A stretch of 64,000 nucleotides of DNA from Runella aurantiaca (GTDB taxonomy: Bacteria > Bacteroidota > Bacteroidia > Cytophagales > Spirosomataceae). A program made the position numbers and the translations under genes. Below the pieces are notes generated by a model. It searched no databases, had not been told where the DNA came from, and saw only the letters and a list, made by a program, of their open reading frames with translations. The number at the start of each line of letters is the position of its first letter. Position 1 is the stretch's first letter. Location: assembly GCF_003339505.1 (NCBI RefSeq), contig NZ_QPIW01000033.1, forward strand, positions 1 through 64,000, read 5' to 3'. Below are positions 26,928-35,652 of the stretch, piece by piece.

Positions 26928-28274
26928 TTAGAAATTAAAATGCGTTCGAAGCGTAAAAACACCGTCTTTTACGTCGCTTTCGTAGCCTTTCACCGCCGTT
27001 TTTTCGTTGATGGGATGTTCATACCAAAAAACCACGCGAAGGTATTGATTAACGTAATATACGTAGCCGCTGCCAAAAGTATCGAACCGAACATCCGCAC
27101 CTGTAAAACCATTTTTGACATCAATCATTTTTCCCTTCACGTCGGTATTGGGATTGTACCAATCGTACTTTAACACCAACTGATGGCTCTGGCTTCCAAG
27201 ATGTTGAAGAAAATAAAAGTAAGCCCCGTCAAATCGGCGCGTGTAGAGAGGCAATGGCACTCCCGCGCTCGAAACAGGATAACTCCCCGGTGTGGTACTT
27301 GAGGTCGCCGTCGCGGTTTGTACACCCCGAATGTATTCCGCCCGAAATTCAGTCTGCCCATTTTTGTTAGGGAAAACCAGTTGAAAATCAGCCCCCAGAT
27401 AGCGCCTTGGGGCAGTGCGCCCGATATTTGATATGGCCGAATCTTTTTCAATAATCGGCTTGCCATCCACTGTTTTAGCCGCATACATCAAGGCATTTTG
27501 ACTCGTTAGCCCTCCCAAATAGCTGCTAACACCCCACGAAAGCTTGCCTCCCGACCGACTTATCGTACGCCGCTTGGAGCTAATGCGCGCCACCACATCC
27601 TTATGACTATCGTATTCGGCCGTTCCAGTAAGCCCCTGACCGTTATAGATTCCTAGGTCAATGGCTAACCATTTGAAATTAGAATTTTTTCTTCGGGGGT
27701 TAAAACTAAACATAAAGCCCAAATCACGCTCGGTTTGTACCAAAGTTTGCGACATTCGCCCGCGCTCGGGCGCCTCTCTAAACGCCGATGACAACAATAC
27801 TTCATGCCCAAAGGGCCTTGCCATTACGCCCGCCGAGAAGTGAAATAAATCCCATTTATGTTCAAAAACCCGCCCCCAAAAATCACGAATATTGACCCCA
27901 CGCTCGGTACCGTCAAATTGAAACACAAAATAAGTCGAAGGCCGTCCGTCGTCGGTCAAATGCGAAAAATCGGCCCGAAAACGCCCGCGACGCAGGCGAA
28001 AGCGGTTGTTGACGTGCGGTCCGAAATCCCCGCCATTGTAGATATTTCCACCCGCTCCGTTCGACTCAGCCACCTGAAACTGTGGCTGCAGATAGCCGCT
28101 GAAGCCTATTTTTCCCAGACGGCTATTGAGCGACAACATACTTTTCCCGATACGGGTGGTCGTATCAATCATATCGGTCAGCAAGCCGCCGTTGTTATTA
28201 GTTATCTGTCCAATGGATTGAAAACTGAAACAAGAAATAAAAAAAAAGAATAGCGTTTTTTGAAGAATTCTCAC
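26928..28274 (-). CDS. Outer-membrane porin, phosphate-selective porin O/P type
   Basis: The 448-residue protein has a signal peptide (to about residue 22) and a beta-barrel pattern with FSGYLQPQFQVAE, RRGRFRADF, YFVFQFDGTERGVNIRDFWGRV and a C-terminal aromatic FTLRTHFNF. This matches the OprO/OprP-like porin family widespread in Bacteroidota. Selectivity cannot be read from sequence. It is a single gene on the minus strand between the lyase region and the AraC-led operon. Confidence 0.85.
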   Translation of the reverse strand: MRILQKTLFFFFISCFSFQSIGQITNNNGGLLTDMIDTTTRIGKSMLSLNSRLGKIGFSGYLQPQFQVAESNGAGGNIYNGGDFGPHVNNRFRLRRGRFRADFSHLTDDGRPSTYFVFQFDGTERGVNIRDFWGRVFEHKWDLFHFSAGVMARPFGHEVLLSSAFREAPERGRMSQTLVQTERDLGFMFSFNPRRKNSNFKWLAIDLGIYNGQGLTGTAEYDSHKDVVARISSKRRTISRSGGKLSWGVSSYLGGLTSQNALMYAAKTVDGKPIIEKDSAISNIGRTAPRRYLGADFQLVFPNKNGQTEFRAEYIRGVQTATATSSTTPGSYPVSSAGVPLPLYTRRFDGAYFYFLQHLGSQSHQLVLKYDWYNPNTDVKGKMIDVKNGFTGADVRFDTFGSGYVYYVNQYLRVVFWYEHPINEKTAVKGYESDVKDGVFTLRTHFNF

Positions 28275-28421
28275 TGGTGTTCGGTTTATCTAAGGCGGCA
28301 AAAATTACCTTTTGCCCGCAAAAAAGAACACAAAGTTAAAGATTTGGTAACATTGTTTACCATTAGAAATCATCAAATAACAATTTGGCTAACATTTAGC
28401 GTCCCCCTTCAACCAGATTCC

Positions 28422-29354
28422 CTAACTCATCAATCGGTATTCGCTGGGCTTCATGCCAGTTTGTGATTTAAAAAAACGGGCAAAGTCGCTGATTTCATTT
28501 TTACCAATTCTGTAAGCAATTTCTGTAACGTTTAGGTTGGTCTGTTTCAACAGCACTTTGGCTTCGAGCAAAAGCATTTCGTTCAACAAATCGTGGGCTG
28601 ATTTTCCCAAAGTTTTCTTTACACATTTGTTAAGGTGATTGGGCGAAACGGATAATAATTCGGCGTAGTCGGTGATTTTCTGTTTTTGATAAATGTGCTG
28701 AGATAATGCTTTTTTGTACTGTTCCGTAATTGTAGTGGCAGCATTGGAAGAAACCATTGCCGATGACGCAGCAAAAGGTTTTAACTCCGTAAACAAAGTG
28801 ATCAGATAAGTTCTCAGAATATCGTATCGGCAGCTTGCTCCTGCTTTGTACTCGGTTAAGAGTCTTTCGAGTAAAGGAATGACAAATGCTTTGGCTTCTT
28901 CTTTGATGACAATCAAGGGATGGCTGTTAAATTCTAAAAAAGGGAACTCGTTTAATAAGTCTTTGAGCTTATAGTCTGTGGTGAGCAAATCAAGACTGAA
29001 GTGACAGTAAAATCCTTCCACATCATTTCTGATAAACTTGTGGGTAGTAATCTGATAAGCAGGCACAAAGAAAAAGGTGTTTTCACCAAAATCGTAGGTA
29101 TCCAAGCCTTTGCTGCGGCTACTGGTGCCCTTGGTTAAAAAAAAGAAGTTAAAGACGGTGATTCTTCTTGGTTGTAAATCAGATTGAAGCGGGAAGTTGA
29201 CCATTCGGAAGTAATCTTCTACCCGATTGATATGAAAAACCGCATGGGCATTGGCAGTCAACGATGAAACGGGAATCCCGCCCTGATACAATTCGGATTC
29301 TAATTGAGAAGTATCAATAATAGGAATTACGCCGTTCCCAATTGTATTTTTCAT
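28422..29354 (-). CDS. AraC-family transcriptional regulator
   Basis: The 310-residue protein has an N-terminal cupin-type sensing domain (about 20-180) and the double helix-turn-helix at the end (DYAELLSVSPNHLNKCVKKT and VTEIAYRIGKNEISDFARFF, closing with GMKPSEYRL). The ATG at 29354 is chosen; a GTG at 29384 would overlap the oxidase gene by 26 bases. It is the last gene of the C-glycoside-type operon and the best candidate for binding the motif shared at 38698-38713 and 40164-40179. Confidence 0.9.
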   Translation of the reverse strand: MKNTIGNGVIPIIDTSQLESELYQGGIPVSSLTANAHAVFHINRVEDYFRMVNFPLQSDLQPRRITVFNFFFLTKGTSSRSKGLDTYDFGENTFFFVPAYQITTHKFIRNDVEGFYCHFSLDLLTTDYKLKDLLNEFPFLEFNSHPLIVIKEEAKAFVIPLLERLLTEYKAGASCRYDILRTYLITLFTELKPFAASSAMVSSNAATTITEQYKKALSQHIYQKQKITDYAELLSVSPNHLNKCVKKTLGKSAHDLLNEMLLLEAKVLLKQTNLNVTEIAYRIGKNEISDFARFFKSQTGMKPSEYRLMS

Positions 29355-29358
29355 ATTT

Positions 29359-31014
29359 TCATAAAATTTGAACGATTCTTTCACACGAACGCACCGCCAA
29401 AGCTACACTCGTCAGCGTTGGATTGGAAGCTGTCGGTATAGGGATCACGCCATTACCGCCCACAAACAGATTATCAAAATTCCAAACCTGTGAGTAGGTA
29501 TCGCACACCGACTCTCCATCATTTTCTGCACCCATTCTGGTGGAGCCTTCATAATGCAGGGATGTGCCGGGAGGCATGAGGGTTTGTCCGCCGTCTTTTA
29601 TTTCTTTCCCAAATGAATTTACTACCTTTTTTTGATACGCTTTTGCCGCTTCGATTGAGGCTAAATCATTATCCGTATATTGAAACTTAAAATTCATTTT
29701 GGGCATACCAAAGTAGTCTTTTTCCGTTTCTGAAAAAACAATTTGGTCGTCAAAATTTGATTCTTTCAAACAGCCCCAACCTAAACCAACAATTGACTTA
29801 CGATTTACGATTTGCGATTTCGGATTTGAGTCAGACAAAATTCCGTTTTCAGTTTCTTCTATTGTTGTTTTCATCGGAGATAAATCCATGTGCATAATTT
29901 GCCCGTGAAATGGATGATTTGGAGCATCGAACGGCACCCAAAATACACCAACGGTTGGGTCATTCGATTTACGATTTTCGATTTCGGATTTCCGATTTTT
30001 CGAATGTTTTTTTACCAAATCTTTGTCTAATTCTACGAAAGTAAAAACAAAAGGATGTTCGTTGAGGTAATGCCCCAATGCTTTCGGTCTGATGCCCGAA
30101 GCCCAAAGCAACTGTGGTGTACGAAGCGGGTCCGCAGCTACAATAACGATTTTAGCTTCGACGGTTTCCTTTTTCCCTGAATGAATATGTTCAATTTCTG
30201 CCCCCGTGATAGAGAATTGGTCATTGGTTATCAGATAATTGTTGTTTGTATTTTCTGTTTTTTTACCAATTTCCAAGTTTACCAGTTTACCAATCACCAA
30301 TCGCCTACAAATGGTTTCAGAGCGTAATTCAAAGTTTGGATTTTCGAGTGTGTTACCCAAAATCACATCAGAGGCTGTCCAATACCGATTGCCTGCTTCG
30401 TCGGTTTTGCAAGCCAAAGGCATGGGTTGAGCTTGGCGATTTTCAGCATGATTTGTACCCAATGTTTGATTGAGAATATTCAATATCGCTTCACTTTCTG
30501 GCGAAGAAGGAAAAGCCGATTGCGTTACATTCAAAATTTCTCTGGCTTTGGCAAGTGCTTTACTCATTTCATTTTCAGGAATTATGGTAATCTTCTCATC
30601 ATTTCCAGGGGTTGGGCAAGCACAAGTCCAATGAATTCCCATGCCACCAATGTTAGTAGACATTGAAATTGAAGGCATTTCATTGTTTTTGATGTCATCT
30701 ATTTGGTCTAAAACTAAGTGCGTTCCTGCTCTTGCCAAAATATCAGCACTGAGCTCGCCACGTTGAACCGCCATTGCCCTTTCTGCCACTGAAATCATCG
30801 GATATGGCGTTTTTTTAGGCCCTTGCGAAAGAATTTGAGCTGTTTCCATTGCTTTTGGGTCAGCAATATTTTTGGTGTGTTGCCCAATTTTATCCGAAAC
30901 CTTTGGCCCTGCATCTATCATCAAGATTTTTGCATGAGGTTTTTGCTCCGAAAGTATTCTGGCGTAAGTAGCTCCAACTGGGCCAGAACCAATTATTAGA
31001 ATATCTGTTTTCAT
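29359..31014 (-). CDS. GMC-family FAD oxidoreductase, C-glycoside 3-oxidase-like
   Basis: The 551-residue cytoplasmic flavoenzyme has the FAD-binding motif IIGSGPVGATYARIL (GxGxxG at 9-14). GGMGIHWTCACP (H128) matches the histidine that binds FAD covalently in pyranose 2-oxidase. H487 (LHYEGSTRMG) and N531 (ASNPTLT) sit in the C-terminal region that holds the catalytic pair. It directly follows the DUF6379 and TIM-barrel genes. In soil actinobacteria an enzyme of this type (CarA) oxidises C3 of a C-glycosyl sugar before cleavage. Three short repeat tracts are translated in frame (about residues 238-265, 337-350 and 395-406). Confidence 0.8.
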   Translation of the reverse strand: MKTDILIIGSGPVGATYARILSEQKPHAKILMIDAGPKVSDKIGQHTKNIADPKAMETAQILSQGPKKTPYPMISVAERAMAVQRGELSADILARAGTHLVLDQIDDIKNNEMPSISMSTNIGGMGIHWTCACPTPGNDEKITIIPENEMSKALAKAREILNVTQSAFPSSPESEAILNILNQTLGTNHAENRQAQPMPLACKTDEAGNRYWTASDVILGNTLENPNFELRSETICRRLVIGKLVNLEIGKKTENTNNNYLITNDQFSITGAEIEHIHSGKKETVEAKIVIVAADPLRTPQLLWASGIRPKALGHYLNEHPFVFTFVELDKDLVKKHSKNRKSEIENRKSNDPTVGVFWVPFDAPNHPFHGQIMHMDLSPMKTTIEETENGILSDSNPKSQIVNRKSIVGLGWGCLKESNFDDQIVFSETEKDYFGMPKMNFKFQYTDNDLASIEAAKAYQKKVVNSFGKEIKDGGQTLMPPGTSLHYEGSTRMGAENDGESVCDTYSQVWNFDNLFVGGNGVIPIPTASNPTLTSVALAVRSCERIVQIL

Positions 31015-31016
31015 TT

Positions 31017-31391
31017 TTAATGAAAAATTAACTTTTTTTCATCTACTCGAATACTCGGAAATGGCATATATCCAATTCTTAAATTGATTTTAAGACCGAT
31101 AGTATGCTCACCTTCTGGCAAATCGTCTGGTGTTTCAATAGAAAGTGTGGCTATATCGCCCATTTCCCAGCGGTCATTGGTTTCGTTTTCTCGTTGTTCG
31201 AGGTTGTAGGTTTTGTCATTTACGGTGATATTCACAGCATTTTGTGGTAAGGTTTCACCATCCAATGATACCTCAATTTCTTCGACCATAGAAAGAGAAA
31301 CTCCACGGTAATAAGGCAATCTGACTCCTATTTCAAAGCCTTTTTCGTTTTTTTTAGCCTTTTCAGGCACTATCATATATTTTTCGTACAT
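31017..31391 (-). CDS. DUF6379 protein, C-glycoside deglycosidase beta subunit-like
   Basis: The 124-residue protein is a small beta-rich domain (MYEKYMIVPEKAKKNEKGFE, IGVRLPYYRGVSLSMVEEIE, and ending RVDEKKLIFH). It fits DUF6379, the beta subunit of C-glycoside deglycosidases (DfgB/CarC type), which packs against the TIM-barrel alpha subunit. It lies 2 bases upstream of the oxidase gene and 85 downstream of the TIM-barrel gene, the same three-gene set as in known C-glycoside operons. Confidence 0.75.
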   Translation of the reverse strand: MYEKYMIVPEKAKKNEKGFEIGVRLPYYRGVSLSMVEEIEVSLDGETLPQNAVNITVNDKTYNLEQRENETNDRWEMGDIATLSIETPDDLPEGEHTIGLKINLRIGYMPFPSIRVDEKKLIFH

Positions 31392-31400
31392 GTTTTTTAA

Positions 31401-31442
31401 TGTTTAATTGTGAATGTTTAATTGTGAATGTTTAATGATAAA
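31401..31442. repeat. Three tandem 14-bp repeats
   Basis: TGTTTAATTGTGAA occurs at 31401-31414 and 31415-31428, then a variant TGTTTAATGATAAA at 31429-31442. It fills the gap between the TIM-barrel and DUF6379 genes, the widest spacing between the two proposed subunit genes. Confidence 0.8.
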
Positions 31443-31476
31443 TGAAGTATTGAATCCTGTAATTAAAAATTCATCA

Positions 31477-32460
31477 TCAAACATTTATCATTCTTTCCAA
31501 CATCACTTGATGCCTGCGAACCTGTTCCACACTATCTACCTCGTAAATATCTTGTATGTGGCGATTGCCCTCGTACTCAGTAGCGATATAGCCATTGTAA
31601 CCATATTTTTTCAAAACATCTATTACCTCCTTATACGGGATACTGTATTCGGTATAGTCTTCCAACATTTCAAGGCATTTGCCGTGAATGTGTACGATTC
31701 TATCAATATGTGGCACTAAACTCAGTGGATTTACGTAGGTATTGTGGCGTGAAAGTTCAGCTACGGCCATATCAATGCGGCGGTTGCTCATTCTTGACAC
31801 CTCAAAAATGGTGTATTCTGCCATTATGCCTTTTTCGTGTTGTTCGCATACAAATTTGGCGATTTCGGGATCGGCACCATTGCGTATCATTCGCTCTATT
31901 TGCACTCTGGGCAGTCGTCTGGTAAAACCACCCATATCGGGAATAAATCCAAAATGTTTTGTACCTGTTTTTTCCATTACTTCCCAATGCTTGGCCATCC
32001 AAGCACTGTTGATATTCCAAGGAGCGTGTACTTCAATACCTAAGATTATGTCGTGGTCTTCGGCAAATGGCAATACTTTTTCGATGATTTGGGGGGTGGT
32101 ATTTACAATTACTCGGATGATTTTGAAACCCAGTTTATGGGCAAACCGAATATCTTGCTTGAACGATTCTACGGCTTCATCGTCTGTCCAATAATGACCT
32201 TTTTTCTTATTGTAATCTAAAAACATATCGTGAGCCACAGGGGTAACTTTGTATTTGTCCATCCAACCAAACCATTGGTCAACAAAGGCATCGGATGGCA
32301 ATTTTGGGCAGCCTGGCACACTTTGTTCACCTACTAATTCGATACCTGTCGCACCTGTGGTAGCAGCCGCGGCGATGCAATCTTCCAAACTCATTTTCCT
32401 TAGAAAAAACTCTTCCTGATAGCTATATAAACTTACCGCACGTTTTATATTTAATGACAT
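31477..32460 (-). CDS. Xylose isomerase-like TIM-barrel protein, C-glycoside deglycosidase alpha subunit-like
   Basis: The 327-residue protein is an AP endonuclease/xylose isomerase-type barrel. Metal-site residues are visible: E143 and H145 (GIEVHAPW), D175 (IPDMGG), H259 (VHIHGK) and E295 (IATEYEG). Known deglycosidase alpha subunits (DfgA/CarB) use a divalent metal and a histidine near position 145 to cleave the C-C bond of a 3-keto-C-glycoside; I recall this from the published structures. The neighbouring DUF6379 and GMC oxidase genes strongly support this role over a sugar isomerase. No signal peptide. Confidence 0.78.
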   Translation of the reverse strand: MSLNIKRAVSLYSYQEEFFLRKMSLEDCIAAAATTGATGIELVGEQSVPGCPKLPSDAFVDQWFGWMDKYKVTPVAHDMFLDYNKKKGHYWTDDEAVESFKQDIRFAHKLGFKIIRVIVNTTPQIIEKVLPFAEDHDIILGIEVHAPWNINSAWMAKHWEVMEKTGTKHFGFIPDMGGFTRRLPRVQIERMIRNGADPEIAKFVCEQHEKGIMAEYTIFEVSRMSNRRIDMAVAELSRHNTYVNPLSLVPHIDRIVHIHGKCLEMLEDYTEYSIPYKEVIDVLKKYGYNGYIATEYEGNRHIQDIYEVDSVEQVRRHQVMLERMINV

Positions 32461-32544
32461 ATTATTTAATAGTTAACTTAATGAAAATCTGTGTATTATG
32501 GATAATTTCTTACCCGACATGACGCTCAGATTTCTTCGAATTTT

Positions 32545-34269
32545 TTATTTATATCTAAACACTTTGAATCGCATTACTTTGAACTCCTCTGTATTAGGAA
32601 ATGCGACAGCCGCAATGCTTGGGTCTTTTTTGAAGCCAAAGCCAGCGTCGCCACCCATACTGGTAAAAGACTCGTCACCATTGAGTCGGCGAGTTGCTTT
32701 CCAGACATCATTGTCAAAGTATCCCTCCTCCATCAATTCAATATCTAAAAATGGTAAAGATGGATTGGGTGCTTTTGCTTTGAGTTCAATGTTAAAATGT
32801 TTGCCGACAATGATAAATTCATCAGGTCCAATGTTTATCAATATTCCGCCTGCCACTTCAGGTTTTGGGTCTTTTGAAGGAAAACCCGCAAAAACCAAAT
32901 TAAAATCAATAATTGTTTTGCCAATATTTGCTCTGATGGCATAATCTCCCAAATCAAAACTTTGCGTAGGTTTATTTTTATCTAATAAAATACCTGTCAT
33001 TTTATCGGTACTTTGGTACTTCAAAATCACGTCTTTTACTCTTGAGAGTGCCTTGTAGGTAGGAGTAAAAGGGTCTTCTTCTGGCGACATATCATCAATG
33101 CCAAAAGGTGAAAAACCTATAATTTCTTGACTTCCGAAGGCATACATACCCTCAAATGTAGCAGTATTGTGATGCCCAATTTCAGGTACAAAAACGGCGT
33201 TTCCATCTCTCCGATAGGTTTCAATTACCTCATTGGCACCAGAAATATAAATATCGGGTACAATCATATCAACGGCAGGGGCAGCCAATCGCCAAAAATC
33301 TAAGGTGTGTGGTATAGGCCCACCTGTTGGATATTTACCTGGAAAAGCCAATTTGGGTTGTTTTATCCAAGCATTGACGAACATCGGAATTGGGTATTCT
33401 GATTTGCCTGCCTCGGCTACGGCACCCATATATCGGGCGTAATGGTAAACCGTAAACAATTCATCGGTTAAATAACTCAGATTTTTCCAGTTGGCCGTAG
33501 TGGTATCGTTTTTGCCAAAAACTGCTTCCCAATTGCCTTTGGTTTTACTTCCGTTGGCTTTCCACACCTTTTCTAATTCAGGCTGTAGCTTATTGTTTTT
33601 CAGATAAGTGATTACATCTGCTGGTACTTGAGATTGGTATAGTTTATCGCCAATATAGTCACGTGATGAATAAAAGATACCTACTTCGTTTTCAATTTGA
33701 GCCATGATGACGGTCTGCTCTTTTTGGTCAAATTCTTTGATGTGTTTCATCAAGGCTTTGAACGCTCTAGCGTCTGCTTTCATGGTTTCTTCGCCAAATG
33801 CAGAAAGAGTTTGTAGGGTTTTACCATTTTTATCTTTGGCATAAGGATATTTGTCGGGGTTGCGTTTTACCCAAGATGGCACGTAAGTAGAATAACCGTT
33901 TTTCCAAGTGGCAAACCACAGAATTACAAGTTTTAGGTTTTGTTTTCGTAGGCCAACAATCATGCTATCAACCAATGCAAAATCAAAATTCCCTTCGGTT
34001 GGTTCTATCATTTCCCAATAAACAGGTGCTACTACTGTATTGAGGTTTTTCTTTTTCAATTGCTCCCAAATCGGACGCATATAGTCTGCATTTGAAGAAG
34101 AAGAATTGTGCAACTCGCCACCCAAAATCAAAAAAGGCTTATTGTTCACCATTAATTGTGCTGTATTCCCTTTTTTCTGTAAATGAGGAATTTTACCATT
34201 CGTTTGAGCCATTAAACCGCTGTAGCTTAGGCAAAAACTTAAAATTGTTATAATTAATCTATAATTCAT
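32545..34269 (-). CDS. GH35-like beta-glycosidase with DUF5597 domain
   Basis: The 574-residue secreted protein has a signal peptide (to about residue 22). The TIM barrel has GGELHNSS, VYWEMIEP, MAQIENEVG (acid/base E195) and VFVPEIGHHN (likely nucleophile E363). A C-terminal beta domain of DUF5597 type begins near 400. Relatives are annotated as GH35 beta-galactosidases. In this operon it may remove an O-linked sugar from a glycoside before uptake. It is placed between the MFS and TIM-barrel genes. Confidence 0.82.
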   Translation of the reverse strand: MNYRLIITILSFCLSYSGLMAQTNGKIPHLQKKGNTAQLMVNNKPFLILGGELHNSSSSNADYMRPIWEQLKKKNLNTVVAPVYWEMIEPTEGNFDFALVDSMIVGLRKQNLKLVILWFATWKNGYSTYVPSWVKRNPDKYPYAKDKNGKTLQTLSAFGEETMKADARAFKALMKHIKEFDQKEQTVIMAQIENEVGIFYSSRDYIGDKLYQSQVPADVITYLKNNKLQPELEKVWKANGSKTKGNWEAVFGKNDTTTANWKNLSYLTDELFTVYHYARYMGAVAEAGKSEYPIPMFVNAWIKQPKLAFPGKYPTGGPIPHTLDFWRLAAPAVDMIVPDIYISGANEVIETYRRDGNAVFVPEIGHHNTATFEGMYAFGSQEIIGFSPFGIDDMSPEEDPFTPTYKALSRVKDVILKYQSTDKMTGILLDKNKPTQSFDLGDYAIRANIGKTIIDFNLVFAGFPSKDPKPEVAGGILINIGPDEFIIVGKHFNIELKAKAPNPSLPFLDIELMEEGYFDNDVWKATRRLNGDESFTSMGGDAGFGFKKDPSIAAVAFPNTEEFKVMRFKVFRYK

Positions 34270-34374
34270 TTCTAAAATTTTATTGAAAAAATATACTTAT
34301 TGCTATTGAAATTTAACCCGAAAAATCAGGCTATTTCTTACAAAACTCTTTTATACTTACACCTCCAAAAAGAG

Positions 34375-35544
34375 TTATTCTTTATCAAAGATGAAGTTTA
34401 CCACCACCATTACGAGGCAGATTACACCAAAAACAAGGAAGGCTTTTAGAATATCACCCGTTAAATTTCTGACAAAACCTACCACAAAAGGTGATACCGA
34501 AAGACCAAGGAAAAATCCGCTGCTCCAAATACCCATGCCACGTCCTCTGTATTCGGTAGGAACAGACCTAAGCCCGAAAGCTATCAATACTGGAATTGCC
34601 ATACCACAGCCCACTTGTTGAATAACGGCACTGGCCATTACCGAGGTAAGGTCTGTGGCAAGGCCTACGCCTATAAGCCCGATCCCGATAAGCGTAAACA
34701 TTAATCCAAACTGAATTCGATTGCTTTTTGTACCCAATAACTTGAATAAGACAGCCCCCAAAGGAAGCATTAGGCTGGCTACTGCCGTAATCTTTCCGAC
34801 TTCTTTTGGGTCAGAAATTCCGATTTTGTCTAAAGCAAGCGAAAAATGTAGGGTGTAAACATAATATAGAACAGAAGCAAAAAAGGTAGTTAAGAATACC
34901 TTTATTAAGGCTTTTTTAGAAAATTGAAAAAAAATATCCTTGTTATTGGCAATAGAAGGGGCTTTTTCGGTAGGTTCAAAAATAAAGAAATACGCCCCAA
35001 TTGGGATAATAAGCGTAATCGCATAGAGTAAAAATGGATATTGCCAACCTAATGACGCCAACTGGCCGCTTCCTGTAATGACAAAGAACCCAACCAATGG
35101 GCCAACGATATTTTGAATCATCAACCAAGTATTGCGTTTGCTTTGCTCGAAATAATCGCCCAGAAGTATATTTGAAATGGTAAGTATGAAGGCTTCGCCA
35201 ATACCTAATATAAGACGACCAGCGATTAATGCACTGAAACTTTCAATAAAAAAGGGCAATACCCCACCAATAGCGTAAAGTATCGAGAAAATAATCAGTA
35301 GTTTTCGACGGCCAATTTTATCAGCTAAAAACCCTGCATAAGGCCCAAATAAAGCCACACACAAACCTGGGGCTGAAATAACAAATGGTGCTAAAGTTTC
35401 AATATAAGGCACGTCTTTGAAGTGATTTCTCAAGGTAGGCACTACAGGCATGAGCGTAATCACGGCCATTACGGGCAAAATACTAACCAAAACTGTAATT
35501 ATTCCCTGAGGTATTCCAGCTTTTCTTGTCTGCGTGTTTGTCAT
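34375..35544 (-). CDS. MFS transporter
   Basis: The 389-residue inner-membrane protein has about 12 hydrophobic segments. The loop motif FLADKIGRRK (near 78-87) and RLILGIGEAF are major-facilitator signatures. The first helix starts at about residue 14. Given its place between a TonB-dependent receptor and intracellular enzymes, it should carry the imported glycoside across the inner membrane. The substrate itself is not readable from sequence. Confidence 0.9.
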   Translation of the reverse strand: MTNTQTRKAGIPQGIITVLVSILPVMAVITLMPVVPTLRNHFKDVPYIETLAPFVISAPGLCVALFGPYAGFLADKIGRRKLLIIFSILYAIGGVLPFFIESFSALIAGRLILGIGEAFILTISNILLGDYFEQSKRNTWLMIQNIVGPLVGFFVITGSGQLASLGWQYPFLLYAITLIIPIGAYFFIFEPTEKAPSIANNKDIFFQFSKKALIKVFLTTFFASVLYYVYTLHFSLALDKIGISDPKEVGKITAVASLMLPLGAVLFKLLGTKSNRIQFGLMFTLIGIGLIGVGLATDLTSVMASAVIQQVGCGMAIPVLIAFGLRSVPTEYRGRGMGIWSSGFFLGLSVSPFVVGFVRNLTGDILKAFLVFGVICLVMVVVNFIFDKE

Positions 35545-35652
35545 ACTGTATCTATCGTTTATTTGTTGAAATCAATGTTAAAATGTCACGATTACCTTCT
35601 GTAAAATTTATTTAAAAAATGTAATCGTGACATTTCTAATTCCTGCTACCAT

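Noticed and set aside
31401-31442. Possible CRISPR-like array
   Set aside because: Units are contiguous 14-bp copies without spacers, so it is a simple tandem repeat.
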